Source: Chionoecetes opilio
Lineage: Eukaryota; Arthropoda; Malacostraca; Decapoda; Majidae
Direction of reading: 5' to 3'
DNA: 64,000 nt
Assembly: GCA_016584305.1 (NCBI GenBank)
Contig: JACEEZ010005852.1
Location: 1-64,000 of the forward strand
Every line of letters begins with the position of its first letter. Position 1 is the first letter of the stretch. Both the position numbers and the translations under genes were made by a program. The notes beneath the pieces are model-generated. The model had not been told where the DNA came from. It saw only the letters and a list, made by a program, of their open reading frames with translations, and did not search any database. Shown in pieces: positions 1-12,276 of this stretch.

Positions 1-1451
1 GGATTTTTTTTTTTTTAAAAAATGCTTTTTTAAAAATACGAAAGCTTAAAATAGGAGTTTGGACTCTAATTGTGATCAATTTGTATATTACCGTGTTGTT
101 ATAGTTTCTGTATTTAGTTGTTAATAATAATAAAAGGGAAAATTAATTTATATTTTTGTTATACCTCAAAATGTGTTTTTTTTAAGATTTTGCTAGTTAT
201 CCGTGATTTTTAGATGTTTTTCTTAAAAAATTGAAGTTACAATCCTTTTTTTAGAATAATTTGCACCTATAATAGCTTACATTACTTTAAGCTAAAAAAT
301 AGAAGATAAGAGGGTATTTTTTGATATAAGGGTTATATTGCAAGCGTTTTCATAGTTTCTTGTAAACTGTAGGTTATGATATATAAAAGTAGTTTTACTT
401 ATCATTTGCTTAAACCCTTTTACAATGTATTTTTTAATGATTTTGCTAGTCATAGTAAAGAGCTATTTTTTCTGAAAATTTGAAGTATTTCCCTTTATAT
501 CGGTACAAAATAGCTTTTTATATTGCTAAACTATATTTTAAAAAAATTAATGTACAAAGTTTTTTTAGAAATTTGGTATAAATTTTTAATTTTAAAAACA
601 ATTTTTTTTTCAAGTTTTTTAATGAATTTTGGGGGCAAAAAAAAAGGGCAAAATATGACATATTCAGCATTTTTTACACATTAATTTCAATTATGAGCTT
701 GAAATATGTTTTTTTCTTTTAATTTGGTATCAATTAATTTTTAAAAAACAAGTTTTTTCAGTTTTTTAAGTTTTTTTGAAGGGCTTAAAAATTCGAAAAT
801 TGACATTTTTTTAGCACTTTTACACAAAAATTTTTAAAACCCTAGATTAAAACATGTTTTTCATGAAAAAAGGGGATTTTTTTTAATCTTTAAAACAACT
901 TTTTTTTTTTTTCAAGTTATTTAATGTATTTTGAAGGGCTTAAAAATGTCAAAAATTTGATTTTATATAGCTTTTTTCACATTAAAATTTACAATATTTG
1001 AGCTTGTATTATGATTTTTCATAAAATTTAGGTATAAATTTTTAATTTTAAAAAACCGTTTTTTAAAATTTTTTAAAATGTTTTTAAAGGGCAAAAAAAA
1101 TGTCAAATATGTTTATTCACATATTTACACAACTATATTTTTTACAATATTATGACTTAAAATATGTATTTTCATAAAAATTTAGGTTATTTAATCTAGA
1201 AAAAACTTTTTTTAAAGGTTTTTTAATGTTTTTGAAGGGCAAAAAAATTAAAAATTGACTTTTAACGGCCTTTTATAGTAGGGGAAATTAAAAATGTGGA
1301 TTATTGTTGTTTTCATTGATGTGCATTTTAAACTCCTGTAAGCTTTATAGGATTTGAGACTCTATATTGTGTAAAATTGTATTTACACGTTTTTTTCATA
1401 GTTTTTTGATTTCTGTGTTATATCATAATTGGGGGATTTAACTGCCGATAT
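1..1451 (+). repeat. AT-rich satellite array, end of a preceding higher-order unit
   Basis: Non-coding, very AT-rich tandem sequence. From about 540 to 1,260 it consists of alpha modules spaced about 150-157 bp apart, recognisable by a gtatcaattttaatc-like box followed by a fused atgtc...gacat dyad. From about 1,260 it runs into a b1 module (tattacacgt, catagttt, gttatatcat). The same order precedes the transposon copy at 16,573, so this is the last part of another 15-kb unit cut by the window edge. Consensus is poor, with many homopolymer irregularities. I see no gene. Confidence 0.8.
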
Positions 1452-1654
1452 TCATGGCGAAAAAAAAAAACGAAGATAGGTTCGGGAAAATGAAGTGATT
1501 ATAGGTAAATCGCCCCTGCTGAACTCGAATTGATGTTCAATAATCATCACGTCCAGTTTTGAGAACCAACGCAATTCATAAAAAAATATGTGTAAAACCG
1601 GGAAAAAATAGGTTTCCCCTTTTTTTCTTTTTAAAACTTTATCTTTTCTTTTTC

Positions 1655-1690
1655 CAACCTATTTAGGGCAGTGCAGTGTTTTGAGCATGC
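1655..1690 (+). promoter_or_regulatory. degraded core promoter of transposon copy A
   Basis: A TATTTA box at 1,660-1,665 sits in the same context as in copies B and C. The TCAGT initiator seen in those copies reads GCATG here (1,684-1,688), so the initiator is lost or misread. A G+C-rich stretch follows, as in the other copies. Confidence 0.45.
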
Positions 1691-1800
1691 GGTTTGTCCC
1701 CGGAGCGGGGAGGGTTGCGCCTCGTTAGGGGCGGGGGTTAGCGGGCTTTTTGGTACATTTTTACCTATTGACGTACGCTTTTGACATATTTTTTTAAACT

Positions 1801-1816
1801 TTTTTTTTTTTTGCAG
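1801..1816 (+). promoter_or_regulatory. splice-acceptor-like site upstream of DDE-like gene (copy A)
   Basis: A long T run ending in TTGCAG lies about 70 bp upstream of the inferred start. It is conserved at 16,923-16,938 (copy B) and at 49,884-49,900 on the minus strand (copy C). Conservation in three copies suggests a short 5' untranslated exon followed by a small intron. The donor site is not clear to me. Confidence 0.45.
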
Positions 1817-1885
1817 AATGAGGGTTTTGTTTTAGGGGGTCCAATTTTTATTTGGTTTTACCTATATAGTACCTTGTCCCGGGCG

Positions 1886-3539
1886 TGTGGACCCGAAACT
1901 GTGAAAAATGATGGACATTTTTTTGTTACATATTGGAATTTTTCCCCCTAAGTCTGAAGAAACCCTTACAAAAAATGCTAAAACTTATCGTTTACTTAAA
2001 GGGGGCCGTATAGGTGTCAAATAAGAAGTGGGCCCCTCAGTAGCATGAAAAACCCCTGGGGAAAACCCTTGAATGAAGGATGCGTGGCAAACGGCCGTCA
2101 GGCATGGCATCGGCATCCAATGGTTTGGCGGAAACAAAAGGATCCGTCCTGACTGCTACTCTGCCTCATAACATCAAAGGATTTCACTAAAAACGCGAGC
2201 TAAAATCATTATCCTGACTCCCTTCTGCACGGGCCCTGGCTACAGGGTCCTGTTTCCCCAGTTCCAAGTCCAATTGAAAAGGCTAAAGTGAATCAATTCG
2301 AACAGGGTAAAAACCCATGGATACAGACTTTAAAAAATCAGACAACAGAGAGCCCAAAATTCATGAGTCAAAATGCTACTGCCCTTGCTAGGCCCTGATC
2401 TATCAAGGGGAAAAATGAAGCCCTTGGATCTCGCTCAAGGAATGGAAATTTGCACAAAAGGAGTTCTCATACCACGTTTTCGTAGACTAAAAAAAATTTC
2501 AAGTTCTTCAAGATGGAAAAAAGTTGTTACTGCTTTGATTTTGACACACTCGGGGAACAACTTTGTGAGTCTCCCCTTTAAAATTTAAGAGGGTGGGGCG
2601 GTTCATGATTCGGGGAAAAAAGCTAAAGGCCTTTTTCTTCTGCATCGGGAAATAAGTTCCCGGTTTTTCCAATTGCGCAGGGCCCATGAAATGAGTAAAA
2701 ACTATGAAACTTGAGATTTTGTTTCTGCTTTTAAAAAATATGAAGAAATCGGGATCTGTGTGGGGACCTAAGGTAATTCCTTGTTTCTAGGACTCCGTAA
2801 GTTAAGTTAAGATAAGCACATGTGTTTTTTTGTTGTGGGTCTAGAGCGGACAGAAAACATTAAAAACAAAAGGAATGGCCACACGACCAAAAAGCTCACC
2901 TGGCAGGTCAACTGTATGTAAAAACCTCTTGTTGACAGTGAAAAGGTGTACTTACCCCCATTGCATCTAAAAACTTGGGTTAATAAAAATTTTTGTGAAG
3001 GCCCATGGATAAAAATGGTGCGGCTATCAGTATTGTTAGCAATTTTGAACCACTGATCTGAACCCAAAAGTAAAGGCAGGTGTTTTCAAGGGCCCCCTAA
3101 AAGCGTCAACTACTAAATGATGATTTTTGTAAAGAGCCTATGCCTAAAAAAAGCGCTTGGAAAGCTTTTTGGCTGTTAAAAGGGAATCCCCTAGGTAATT
3201 TCGACATCAAATTAAAAGGCTTGAAAAGAAGGTTTTGAAAGTACCATGCGCTTGGAGTCGGATGCCCACTCAAAATCCACTTTTTCCATTCACATTTTGA
3301 TTTCTTCCCAACAAATTTTGGCGCGGTAGGATGACAGGGGGAACTTTTTCCACCAGGAATTGCCCCCAGGGAAAACCCGATCCAAGGACGTTCAGTCCCA
3401 ACATGATAGGGGACTATTGTGGCCCTTACAACGTGAAAGTAGCTGCCCCTAAAAACGAAAAGCAAACACAGAAACCTTCGATGTTTTGGGCAGGGTATAC
3501 TTTTTGTGTTAGGTATAGTTTTGATCATTGTATATTTAA
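1886..3539 (+). pseudogene. DDE-transposase-like gene, copy A, frameshifted
   Basis: This copy is homologous along its whole length to the better copy at 48,086-49,810 (minus). Recognisable pieces in shifting frames are the region before the DCYFC zinc-binding motif (about 2,085-2,170), the IDS..K..LKAVLLH-type first strand (about 2,600-2,660), the CGDLKV second aspartate region and CFLCLWDSR knuckle (about 2,750-2,860), and the C-terminal MIGDYC stretch (about 3,400-3,430). The start codon is replaced by TGG ACC CGA. Reading is interrupted by many single-base indels. At 2,120-2,135 this copy keeps an MVWRKQKD reading frame that copy C has lost by one base, so the copies carry different lesions. 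No intact product can be translated from this sequence. Confidence 0.65.
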
Positions 3540-3570
3540 TAACATTTTAGATTTTGACTGTTTTTTTTTG

Positions 3571-3594
3571 AAGAACATCTGATCTGATGTTCTT
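3571..3594 (+). repeat. short perfect hairpin downstream of gene A
   Basis: AAGAACATC and GATGTTCTT form a 9-bp perfect stem around a 6-base loop, just after the gene. Equivalent quasi-palindromes centred on AGATCT lie at about 18,712-18,740 and 48,027-48,056. It is therefore a conserved part of the transposon. Confidence 0.6.
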
Positions 3595-3654
3595 TTGAAT
3601 AGCCATCTTCTCTCAAAAAAATGTCGAAGTTTTGGGTCCAAATCAGTTACAATA

Positions 3655-3746
3655 TAAAAATAATATATATATATATATAAAATATATATATATTATATAT
3701 ATATATTTTATATTTTATATATATATATATATTATATATATATATT
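3655..3746. repeat. (AT)n microsatellite, copy A
   Basis: About 90 bp of nearly pure AT dinucleotide with small interruptions. It lies between the gene and the 3' segment of the transposon, in the same position as at 18,800-18,935 and 47,868-47,937. Confidence 0.85.
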
Positions 3747-4098
3747 AAGTCAAAATTTCGGTAATTTGAATATTTTCGGGAAATTTTCCCTATGTGGCAC
3801 TTTTTGATAAATTTTTAACATAATCTAAGTATATTTATTGCCAGTATTCAATAGGGCCTTTTTAAAACCCCAGGCACCCAAATTTTTTTACGGTAATTAT
3901 ATTAACGTGGGGGGGTCGTTTTCGATTAATTTTATAATTAATATACGTATTAATTATAATAGCTATAAAATTTAAAAAAACCGATATTTCAAAAAAATAA
4001 CGTGCTAGAGAAAAAAAAAATGCCATTTTAAAAACAGCAGCGAAAAAACTTTCCCAACCACACAAATGAATCAGAACCATTTTTTTGTGCGACCAGAG

Positions 4099-7000
4099 TA
4101 ACTTTATCCACAAATGTGTTCTTTTGAATGATTTTTGTTAGTTACGGTGATATATAGCGTTTTCCTACATTTGAAGATACAATCCTTTTTTTTTTAAAAA
4201 ATTTGCCCCCGTAAGTAGCTTACATCCCATATTAAGCTAAAAAATAGAAAGTAAAAAGGTTATTTATTGTGAATAACGGTATTTGTAAGCGTTTTCATAG
4301 TTTTTTTGTAAACTGTGTGTTAGAATTTTAAAATGTAGTTTTTTTATCATATTGCTATTACCCCTAAAATGTAGGTTTTCAAATTTTTTGCTAGTTCAAT
4401 TCCTTTATCGGTAGCTGAATAGCTTTTTATATTTGCTACAACTATATTTTTTTTCAAAATAATTCTACAAATATGTATTTTTTTTGAAAATTTAGGATCA
4501 ATTTTAAACTTAAAAAAAACCCTTTTTTTAAGTATTTTATTTTATTTTTTTAAAAACTAAAAAATTCAAAATTGACTTTTCAACACTTTACAGAAATATA
4601 TTTTACAGTATTATGAGCTATAATTATGTATTTTTGCAGATATTTAAGTATCAATTTTTAAACTTAAAAAAAACGTTTTTTTTAAATATTTAATGTTTTT
4701 TTAAAGGGTAAAAAATAGAAAAAAGACACTTTCGGCCCCTTTTTTTTATAGAGAAAAATTTAAAATGTGGTTTTATAGTTGTTTCGTTGAAAAAGCTATT
4801 TTTTAAAAAACTGTAAGCTTTAAAAGGAGGTTTAGACTCTATATTGTGATACAATTTTATTTACACTTTTTTTAGTTTCTTGTAAATTTTAGGTTTATCA
4901 TAAAAAAAGAAGGAATTTACCTTTCGATAATGCTTTACAACCCCAAAAAGTGTTCTTTATCGATTTTAGCTAGTTTTTTGGTATAAGGTTTTTCTACAAA
5001 TTTAAGTTTAACAATCCATTTTTAAATTTTTTGACCTATAGTACTACATACATTAAACTATTTAAAAAAAAGAGTAAGGGTTATTTTTTGTGATTAACGG
5101 TAATTTTAAGCGTTTTTCATAGTTTTTGTAAACTGTAGCGTTTTTGTATATATAAAGTAGTTTTCTTTATTTTTTTGCTATAAAACCCTTTCAATGTATT
5201 TTTCAAGATTTTTTGCTAGTCATCAGAAAGGCTATTTTTTTTTTTGTAAATTTAAGTATATTCCCTTTTTTCGGTACTAAAAAGCTTTTTATATTTTTAC
5301 AACATATTTTTTCAAAAATTAAAAGCTACAAAAATGTATTTTTTATGAAATTTTGGTATCAATTTTAATCTTAAAAAAAATGTTTTTTTTAAGGGTTTTA
5401 AAGTATTTTGTAAAGGGTAAAAAAGTCGAAATTTGTATTTTCGCCTTTTACACAAAATATTTTGCAAATTATAGCTTAAAATATTTTTATGAATTTGGAT
5501 CCTTTTAAACTTTAAAAAAAAATTTTTAAAGTCTTTTATGTATTTTTGAAGGGCTAAAAAATGTCGAAAATTGACATTATTCCGCCCCTTTTTTTAGAGA
5601 AATTTAAAATGTGATTTATAGTTGTTTTTCGTTAGAAAAGCTATTTTAAAAATACTGAAGCTTATAATAGAGTTTGAGAATCTATATTTGATACAATTGT
5701 ATTTACACGTGTTTTTTTATAGTCTCTTAAATTTTAGTTATATCATAAATAAAAAAATTTTTCCTTCGATAAGCTTTACATCCCCAAATGTTTTTTTCAC
5801 GATTTTAGTAGTTTTCAGTGATATATAGCGTTTTTCTACATATTTTAAGTATACAAAACCTTTTTTTTTAATAAATTTCACCTATAAGTTTCTATTTTAA
5901 AAGCTAAAAAATAAAGAGTAGGAGGTTATTTATTGGGATATAACGGTAAAATTGTAAGCGTTTTTCATAGTTTCTTGTAAACTGTAGTGTTATTGTATAT
6001 ATACAAGTAGTTTTACTATTCATAATGCTATAAACCCATAAAATGTTGTGTTTTCAATAATTTTAGCTAGTTATCAGTGAAGAGCTGTTATAATCTACAA
6101 ATTGAAGTATATTCCTTTATATCGGTAGCTAAATAGCTTTTGATATTTGCTACAACTATATTTAAAAAATATAGCTAAAATATGTATTTATTATGAAATT
6201 TAGGTATCCATTTTAATCTTATAAACAAAATTTTGAAAGTCTTTTAATGTATTTTTGAAGGGCTAAAAAATGTCGAAAATTGACATTATTCCGCCCTTTT
6301 TTTAATAGAGAAATTCAAAATGTGATATTATAGATGTTTTCGTAAGAAAATGCTATTTTAAACTACTGTAAGCTTATAATAGGAGTTTGAGAATCTATAT
6401 TGTGATACAATTGTATATTACACGTGTTTTTCATAGTCTCTTGTAAATTGTAGTGTTATATCATAAATAGAAGGAATTTACCTTACGATAATGGTTTACA
6501 CCCTCAAAATGTGTTCTTTTCATCGATTTTAGCTAGTTTTCAGTGATATATAGCTGTTTTTCTACAAATTGAAGTATACAATCCATTTTTTTGAATAATT
6601 TGCACCTATAAGTAGCTTACATTACATTAAGCTATAAAATAGAAGAGTAAGAGGTTATTTATTGTGATATAACGGTATATTGCAAGCGTTTTTCATAGTT
6701 TCTTGTAAACTGTAGCGTTATTGTATATATAAAAGTTGTTTTACTTATCATATTGCTATAAACCCTTACAATGTAGTTTTTCAATGATTTTCGCTAGTCA
6801 TCAGTAAAGAGCTATTTTTTTCTGTAAATTGAAGTATATTCCTTTATATCGGTAGCTAAATAGCTTTTGATATTTGCTACAACTATATTTTACAAAATTA
6901 ATAGCTACAAATATGTATTTTTTATGAAATTTAGGTATCAATTTTAATCTTAAAAACAACGTTTTTTCAAGGATTTTAATGTATTTTTGTAAGGCTAAAA

Positions 7001-10000
7001 AATGTCGAAATTTGATATTATTCAGCACTTTTACACAAATATATTTTGCAATATTATGAGCTTAAAATATGTATATTTCATGAAATTTAGGTATCCATTT
7101 TAATCTTATAAACAAAATTTTTAAAGTCTTTTAATGTATTTTTGAAGGGCTAAAAAATGTCGAAAATTGACATTATTCCGCCCTTTTTTTAATAGAGAAA
7201 TTCAAAATGTGATATTATAGTTGTTTTCGTTAGAAAATGCTATTTTAAACTACTGTAAGCTTATAATAGGAGTTTGAGAATCTATATTGTGATACAATTG
7301 TATATTACACGTGTTTTTCATAGTCTCTTGTAAATTGTAGTGTTATATCATAAATAGAAGGAATTTACCTTACGATAATGCTTTACATCCTCAAAATGTG
7401 TTCTTTTCATCGATTTTAGCTAGTTATCAGTGATATATAGCTGTTTTTCTACATATTGAAGTATACAATCCTTTTTTTAGAATAATTTGCACCTATAAGT
7501 AGCTTACATTATAATAAGCTAACAAATAAAAGAGTAGGAGGTTATTTATTGGGATATAACGGTATATTGTAAGCGTTTTTCATAGTTTCTTGTAAACTGT
7601 AGTGTTATTGTATATATACAAGTAGTTTTACTATTCATAATGCTATAAACCCATAAAATGTTGTGTTTTCAATAATTTTAGCTAGTTATCAGTGAAGAGC
7701 TGTTATAATCTACAAATTGAAGTATATTCCTTTATATCGGTAGCTAAATAGCTTTTGATATTATCTACAACTATATTTACAAAATTAATAGCTAAAAATA
7801 TGTATTTATTATGAAATTTAGGTATCCATTTTAATCTTATAAACAAAATTTTGAAAGTCTTTTAATGTATTTTTGAAGGGCTAAAAAATGTCGAAAATTG
7901 ACATTATTCCGCCCTTTTTTTAATAGAGAAATTCAAAATGTGATATTATAGATGTTTTCGTAAGAAAATGCTATTTTAAACTACTGTAAGCTTATAATAG
8001 GAGTTTGAGAATCTATATTGTGATACAATTGTATATTACACGTGTTTTTCATAGTCTCTTGTAAATTGTAGTGTTATATCATAAATAGAAGGAATTTACC
8101 TTACGATAATGCTTTACACCCTCAAAAAGTGTTTCTTTTCATCGATTTTAGCTAGTTTCAGTGATATATAGCTGTTTTTTCTACAAATTGAAGTATACAA
8201 TCCATTTTTTTGAATAATTTGCACCTATAAGTAGCTTACATTACATTAAGCTATAAAATAGAAGAGTAAGAGGTTATTTATTGTGATATAACGGTATATT
8301 GCAAGCGTTTTTCATAGTTTCTTGTAAACTGTAGCGTTATTGTATATATAAAAGTTGTTTTACTTATCATATTGCTATAAACCCTTACAATGTAGTTTTT
8401 CAATGATTTTCGCTAGTCATCAGTAAAGAGCTATTTTTTTCTGTAAATTGAAGTATATTCCTTTATATCGGTAGCTAAATAGCTTTTGATATTTGCTACA
8501 ACTATATTTTACAAAATTAATAGCTACAAATATGTATTTTTTATGAAATTTAGGTATCAATTTTAATCTTAAAAAAAACGTTTTTCAAGGATTTTAATGT
8601 ATTTTTGTAAGGCTAAAAAATGTCGAAATTTGATATTATTCAGCACTTTTACACAAATATATTTTGCAATATTATGAGCTTAAAATATGTATATTTCATA
8701 AAATTTAGGTATCCATTTTAATCTTATAAACAAATTTTTTAAAGTCTTTTAATGTATTTTTGAAGGGCTAAAAAATGTCGAAAATTGACATTATTCCGCC
8801 CTTTTTTTAATAGAGAAATTCAAAATGTGATTTTATAGATGTTTTCGTAAGAAAATGCTATTTTAAACTACTGTAAGCTTATAATAGGAGTTTGAGAATC
8901 TATATTGTGATACAATTGTATATTACACGTGTTTTTCATAGTCTCTTGTAAATTGTAGTGTTATATCATAAATAGAAGGAATTTACCTTACGATAATGCT
9001 TTACACCCTCAAAATGTGTTCTTTTCATCGATTTTAGCTAGTTTTCAGTGATATATAGCTGTTTTTCTACAAATTGAAGTATACAATCCATTTTTTTGAA
9101 TAATTTGCACCTATAAGTAGCTTACATTACATTAAGCTATAAAATAGAAGAGTAAGAGGTTATTTATTGTGATATAACGGTATATTGCAAGCGTTTTTCA
9201 TAGTTTCTTGTAAACTGTAGCGTTATTGTATATATAAAAGTTGTTTTACTTATCATATTGCTATAAACCCTTACAATGTAGTTTTTCAATGATTTTCGCT
9301 AGTCATCAGTAAAGAGCTATTTTTTTCTGTAAATTGAAGTATATTCCTTTATATCGGTAGCTAAATAGCTTTTGATATTTGCTACAACTATATTTTACAA
9401 AATTAATAGCTACAAATATGTATTTTTTATGAAATTTAGGTATCAATTTTAATCTTAAAAACAACGTTTTTTCAAGGATTTTAATGTATTTTTGTAAGGC
9501 TAAAAAATGTCGAATTTGATATTATTCAGCACTTTTACACAATATATTTTGGCAATATTATGAGTTTAAAATTAGTTATTCCCTAAATTTAGGTATCCAT
9601 TTTTAATCATTATAAACAATTTTTTAAAGTCTTTAATGTATTTTGAAGGGCTAAAAATGTCGAAAATTGACATTATCCGCCCTTTTTTAATAGAGAAATT
9701 CAAAATGTGATATTATAGTTGTTTCGTTAGAAAATGCTATTTAAACTACTGTAAGCTTATAATAGGAGTTTGAGAATCTATAAATTTGGATACAATTGTA
9801 TATTACACGTGTTTTCATAGTCTCTTGTAAATTGTAGTGTTATATCATAAATAGAAGGAATTTACCTTACGATAATGCTTTACATCCTCAAAATGTGTTC
9901 TTTTCATCGATTTTAGCTAGTTATCAGTGATATATAGCTGTTTTTCTACATATTGAAGTATACAATCTTTTTTTAGAATAATTTGCACCTATAAGTAGCT

Positions 10001-11943
10001 TACATTATAATAAGCTAACAAATAAAAGAGTAGGAGTTATTTATTGGGATATAACGGTATATTGTAAGCGTTTTTCATAGTTCTTGTAAACTGTAGTGTT
10101 ATTGTATATATACAAGTAGTTTTACTATTCATAATGCTATAAACCCATAAAATGTTGTGTTTTCAATAATTTTAGCTAGTTATCAGTGAAGAGCTGTTAT
10201 AATCTACAAATTGAAGTATATTCCTTTATATCGGTAGCTAAATAGCTTTTGATATTATCTACAACTATATTTACAAAATTAATAGCTAAAATAGATTTTA
10301 TTATGAAATTTAGGTATCCATTTAATCTTATAAACAAAATTTTGAAAGTCTTTTAATGTATTTTTGAAGGGCTAAAAAATGTCGAAAATGAAATTCGCCT
10401 TTTTTGAATAGAGAAATTCAAATGTATATTATAGATGTTTTCTAAGAAAATGTATTTTAACTCACTGTAAGCTTATAATAGGAGTTTGAGAATTTATATT
10501 GTGATACAATGTATATACACGTGTTTTTCATGTTCTTGTAAATGTAGTGTTTATCATAAATAGAAAATTTACTTACGATAAGTTTACACCTCAAATTGTT
10601 CTTTCATCATTTTAGCTGTTTCAGTGATATTAGCTGTTTTCTACAAATTGAAGTATCAATCCATTTTTTTGAATAATTGCACCTGATAAGTAGCTATAAT
10701 TACATTAAGCTATAAATAGAAGAGTAAGAGGTTATTTATTGTGATATAACGGTATATTGCAGCGTTTTTCATAGTTTCTTGTAAATGTAGGTTATTGTAT
10801 ATATAAAAGTGGTTTTACTATCATATTGCTATAAACCCTTACAGTTTTTTTTTCAATGATTTTCGCTAGTCATCAGTAAAGAGCTATTTTTTTTTTAAAA
10901 TTGAAGTTATTCCTTTATATCGGTAGCTAAATAGCTTTTGATATTTGCTACAACTATATTTACAAATTAAAGCTAAAAAATTTTTTTTTTAAAATTTTTT
11001 GGTATAAATTCAAATTTTAAAAAACAACTTTTTTTTCAGGATTTTAATGTTTTTTGAAGGCTAAAAAATGCGAAATTTGAATTATTCACACTTTTACACA
11101 AATTATTTTTGCAATATTATGAGCAAAAAAATATGTGTTCATAAAATTTGGGTTCCTTTTTAATTTTATAAACAATTTTTTTAAAGTTTTTTTAAGTTTT
11201 TTTTGAAGGGCTAAAAATGTAAAAAATTTGACATTTTCCCCCCTTTTTTTTATAGAAAAATTAAAAAGGATATTTGTGTTTTCGTTAAAAATGCTTTTTT
11301 AAAATACGTAAGCTTAAATAGGGTTGAGATTATTTGAGATACAATTGTATTTTACACGTGTTTTTCAAGTCTCTTTAAATTTGTAGGTTTTATCATAAAT
11401 AGAAGAATTTACTTACAAAAATGTTTTTACATCCTAAAATTTTGGGTTTTTTTCATGATTTTAGCTAGTTATCGGGATTACAGCTGTTTTTCTAAAAAAT
11501 TTGATGTAACAACCCTTTTTTTTGGGAATAATTTCACCTTAAGTGCTTACTTTACAAAAAGTAACAAAAAAAAGAATGGGAGGTATTTATTGGGATATAA
11601 CGGAATTTTTTGAAAGCTTTTTTTCATAGTTTCTTGTAACGTAGTGTTTTGTTATATACAAGTGTTTTACTTTTCATAATGCTAAAAACCAAAAAATGTT
11701 GTGTTTAAATGTTTTTAGCTGTTACATAAAGAGCTTTTTTATTCCAAATTAAAGTATATTCCTTTATACGGTACTAAAAGTTTTGATTTTTGCTAAAATT
11801 TTACAAAATTTGCTAGAAGTAAGTTTTTTTTTTTAAAAATTTGGGTATAAATTTTAATTTTTTAAAAAAAATTTTTTTTCAAGTATTTTAATTTTTTTGA
11901 AGGGCAAAAAAATGTCAAAAATGACTTTTTTCAGCTTTTCAAG
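4099..11943 (+). repeat. satellite array with alternating 887/731-bp units
   Basis: The array is built of b1 (about 262 bp, contains CACGTG and TTACGATAATG), b2 (about 262 bp, contains AGCGTTTTTCATAG and TATATCGGTAGC) and alpha (about 156 bp). The marker CCTTACGATAATG starts at 6,481, 7,368, 8,099, 8,986 and 9,865, giving steps of 887, 731, 887 and 879 bp. The long step differs from the short one by one alpha module. The stretch 6,230-9,500 is very homogeneous. The 4.1-6.1 kb and 10.4-11.9 kb ends are degraded or poorly called. The few open frames are short and made of repeat sequence. I see no gene. Confidence 0.9.
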
Positions 11944-12276
11944 GATCAAAATTTCGTAATTTAAAATATTTTCGGATATTTCCAGATGTGGACTTTTTCA
12001 ATATTTTTGGGAACAAAATTTTAAGTATATTTTTCCCTGATAGTACATTGGTCCTAAAAAGCCACAGGCATCCGAATTTTTTTACAGAAATATTTTAAGT
12101 AGAGGATCGTTCGTTAATTTATAATATATACGTTTAATTATAATGCATTACAATTTAAAAACCCAAATTTTTAAAAAAACTATAATGCTAGAGAAAAAGC
12201 AATCCCTTTTTTAAAATCAGCCAAATGTTTTCCAAAACCCACCAAAAGAACTAACCCCTTTTTTGTGTCGCCAGAG
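11944..12276 (+). mobile_element. 5'-truncated transposon copy (3' segment only)
   Basis: It corresponds to the last 370 bp or so of the full element (cggatatttcc near the start, gtcctaaaaagcc in the middle, terminus gtcgccagag at the end). Gene and 5' terminus are absent. The left junction follows alpha sequence ending in ttcagc, and the right junction runs into aatgctttat, as for the full copies. It shares both breakpoints with the copies at 28,030, 36,238 and 59,829. Confidence 0.75.

Larger units (their letters stand above)
1452..4098 (+). mobile_element. DNA transposon copy A (about 2.65 kb, degraded)
   Basis: This is the + strand copy of the element that is best preserved at 47,495-50,273. 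The 5' end (ttcatggcgaaaaaa, about 1,452) is a damaged form of the TCACTGGGTCGAC terminus. The 3' end (gcgaccagag, 4,089-4,098) matches the inverted terminus. In order it holds a damaged core promoter, a splice-acceptor-like site, the DDE-like gene, a short palindrome, an (AT)n tract and the 3' segment with an AT dyad. Copy B begins 15,121 bp downstream in the same orientation. Confidence 0.75.

Noticed and set aside
2807..3528. Minus-strand open frames of 86 and 140 codons opposite gene A
   Set aside because: They lie antisense to recognisable family blocks on the + strand and match nothing I know.
11944..12276. tRNA-derived SINE or self-cleaving ribozyme in the 370-bp segment
   Set aside because: No A/B box pair and no hammerhead core were visible. 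The segment is fully explained as the 3' end of the transposon.
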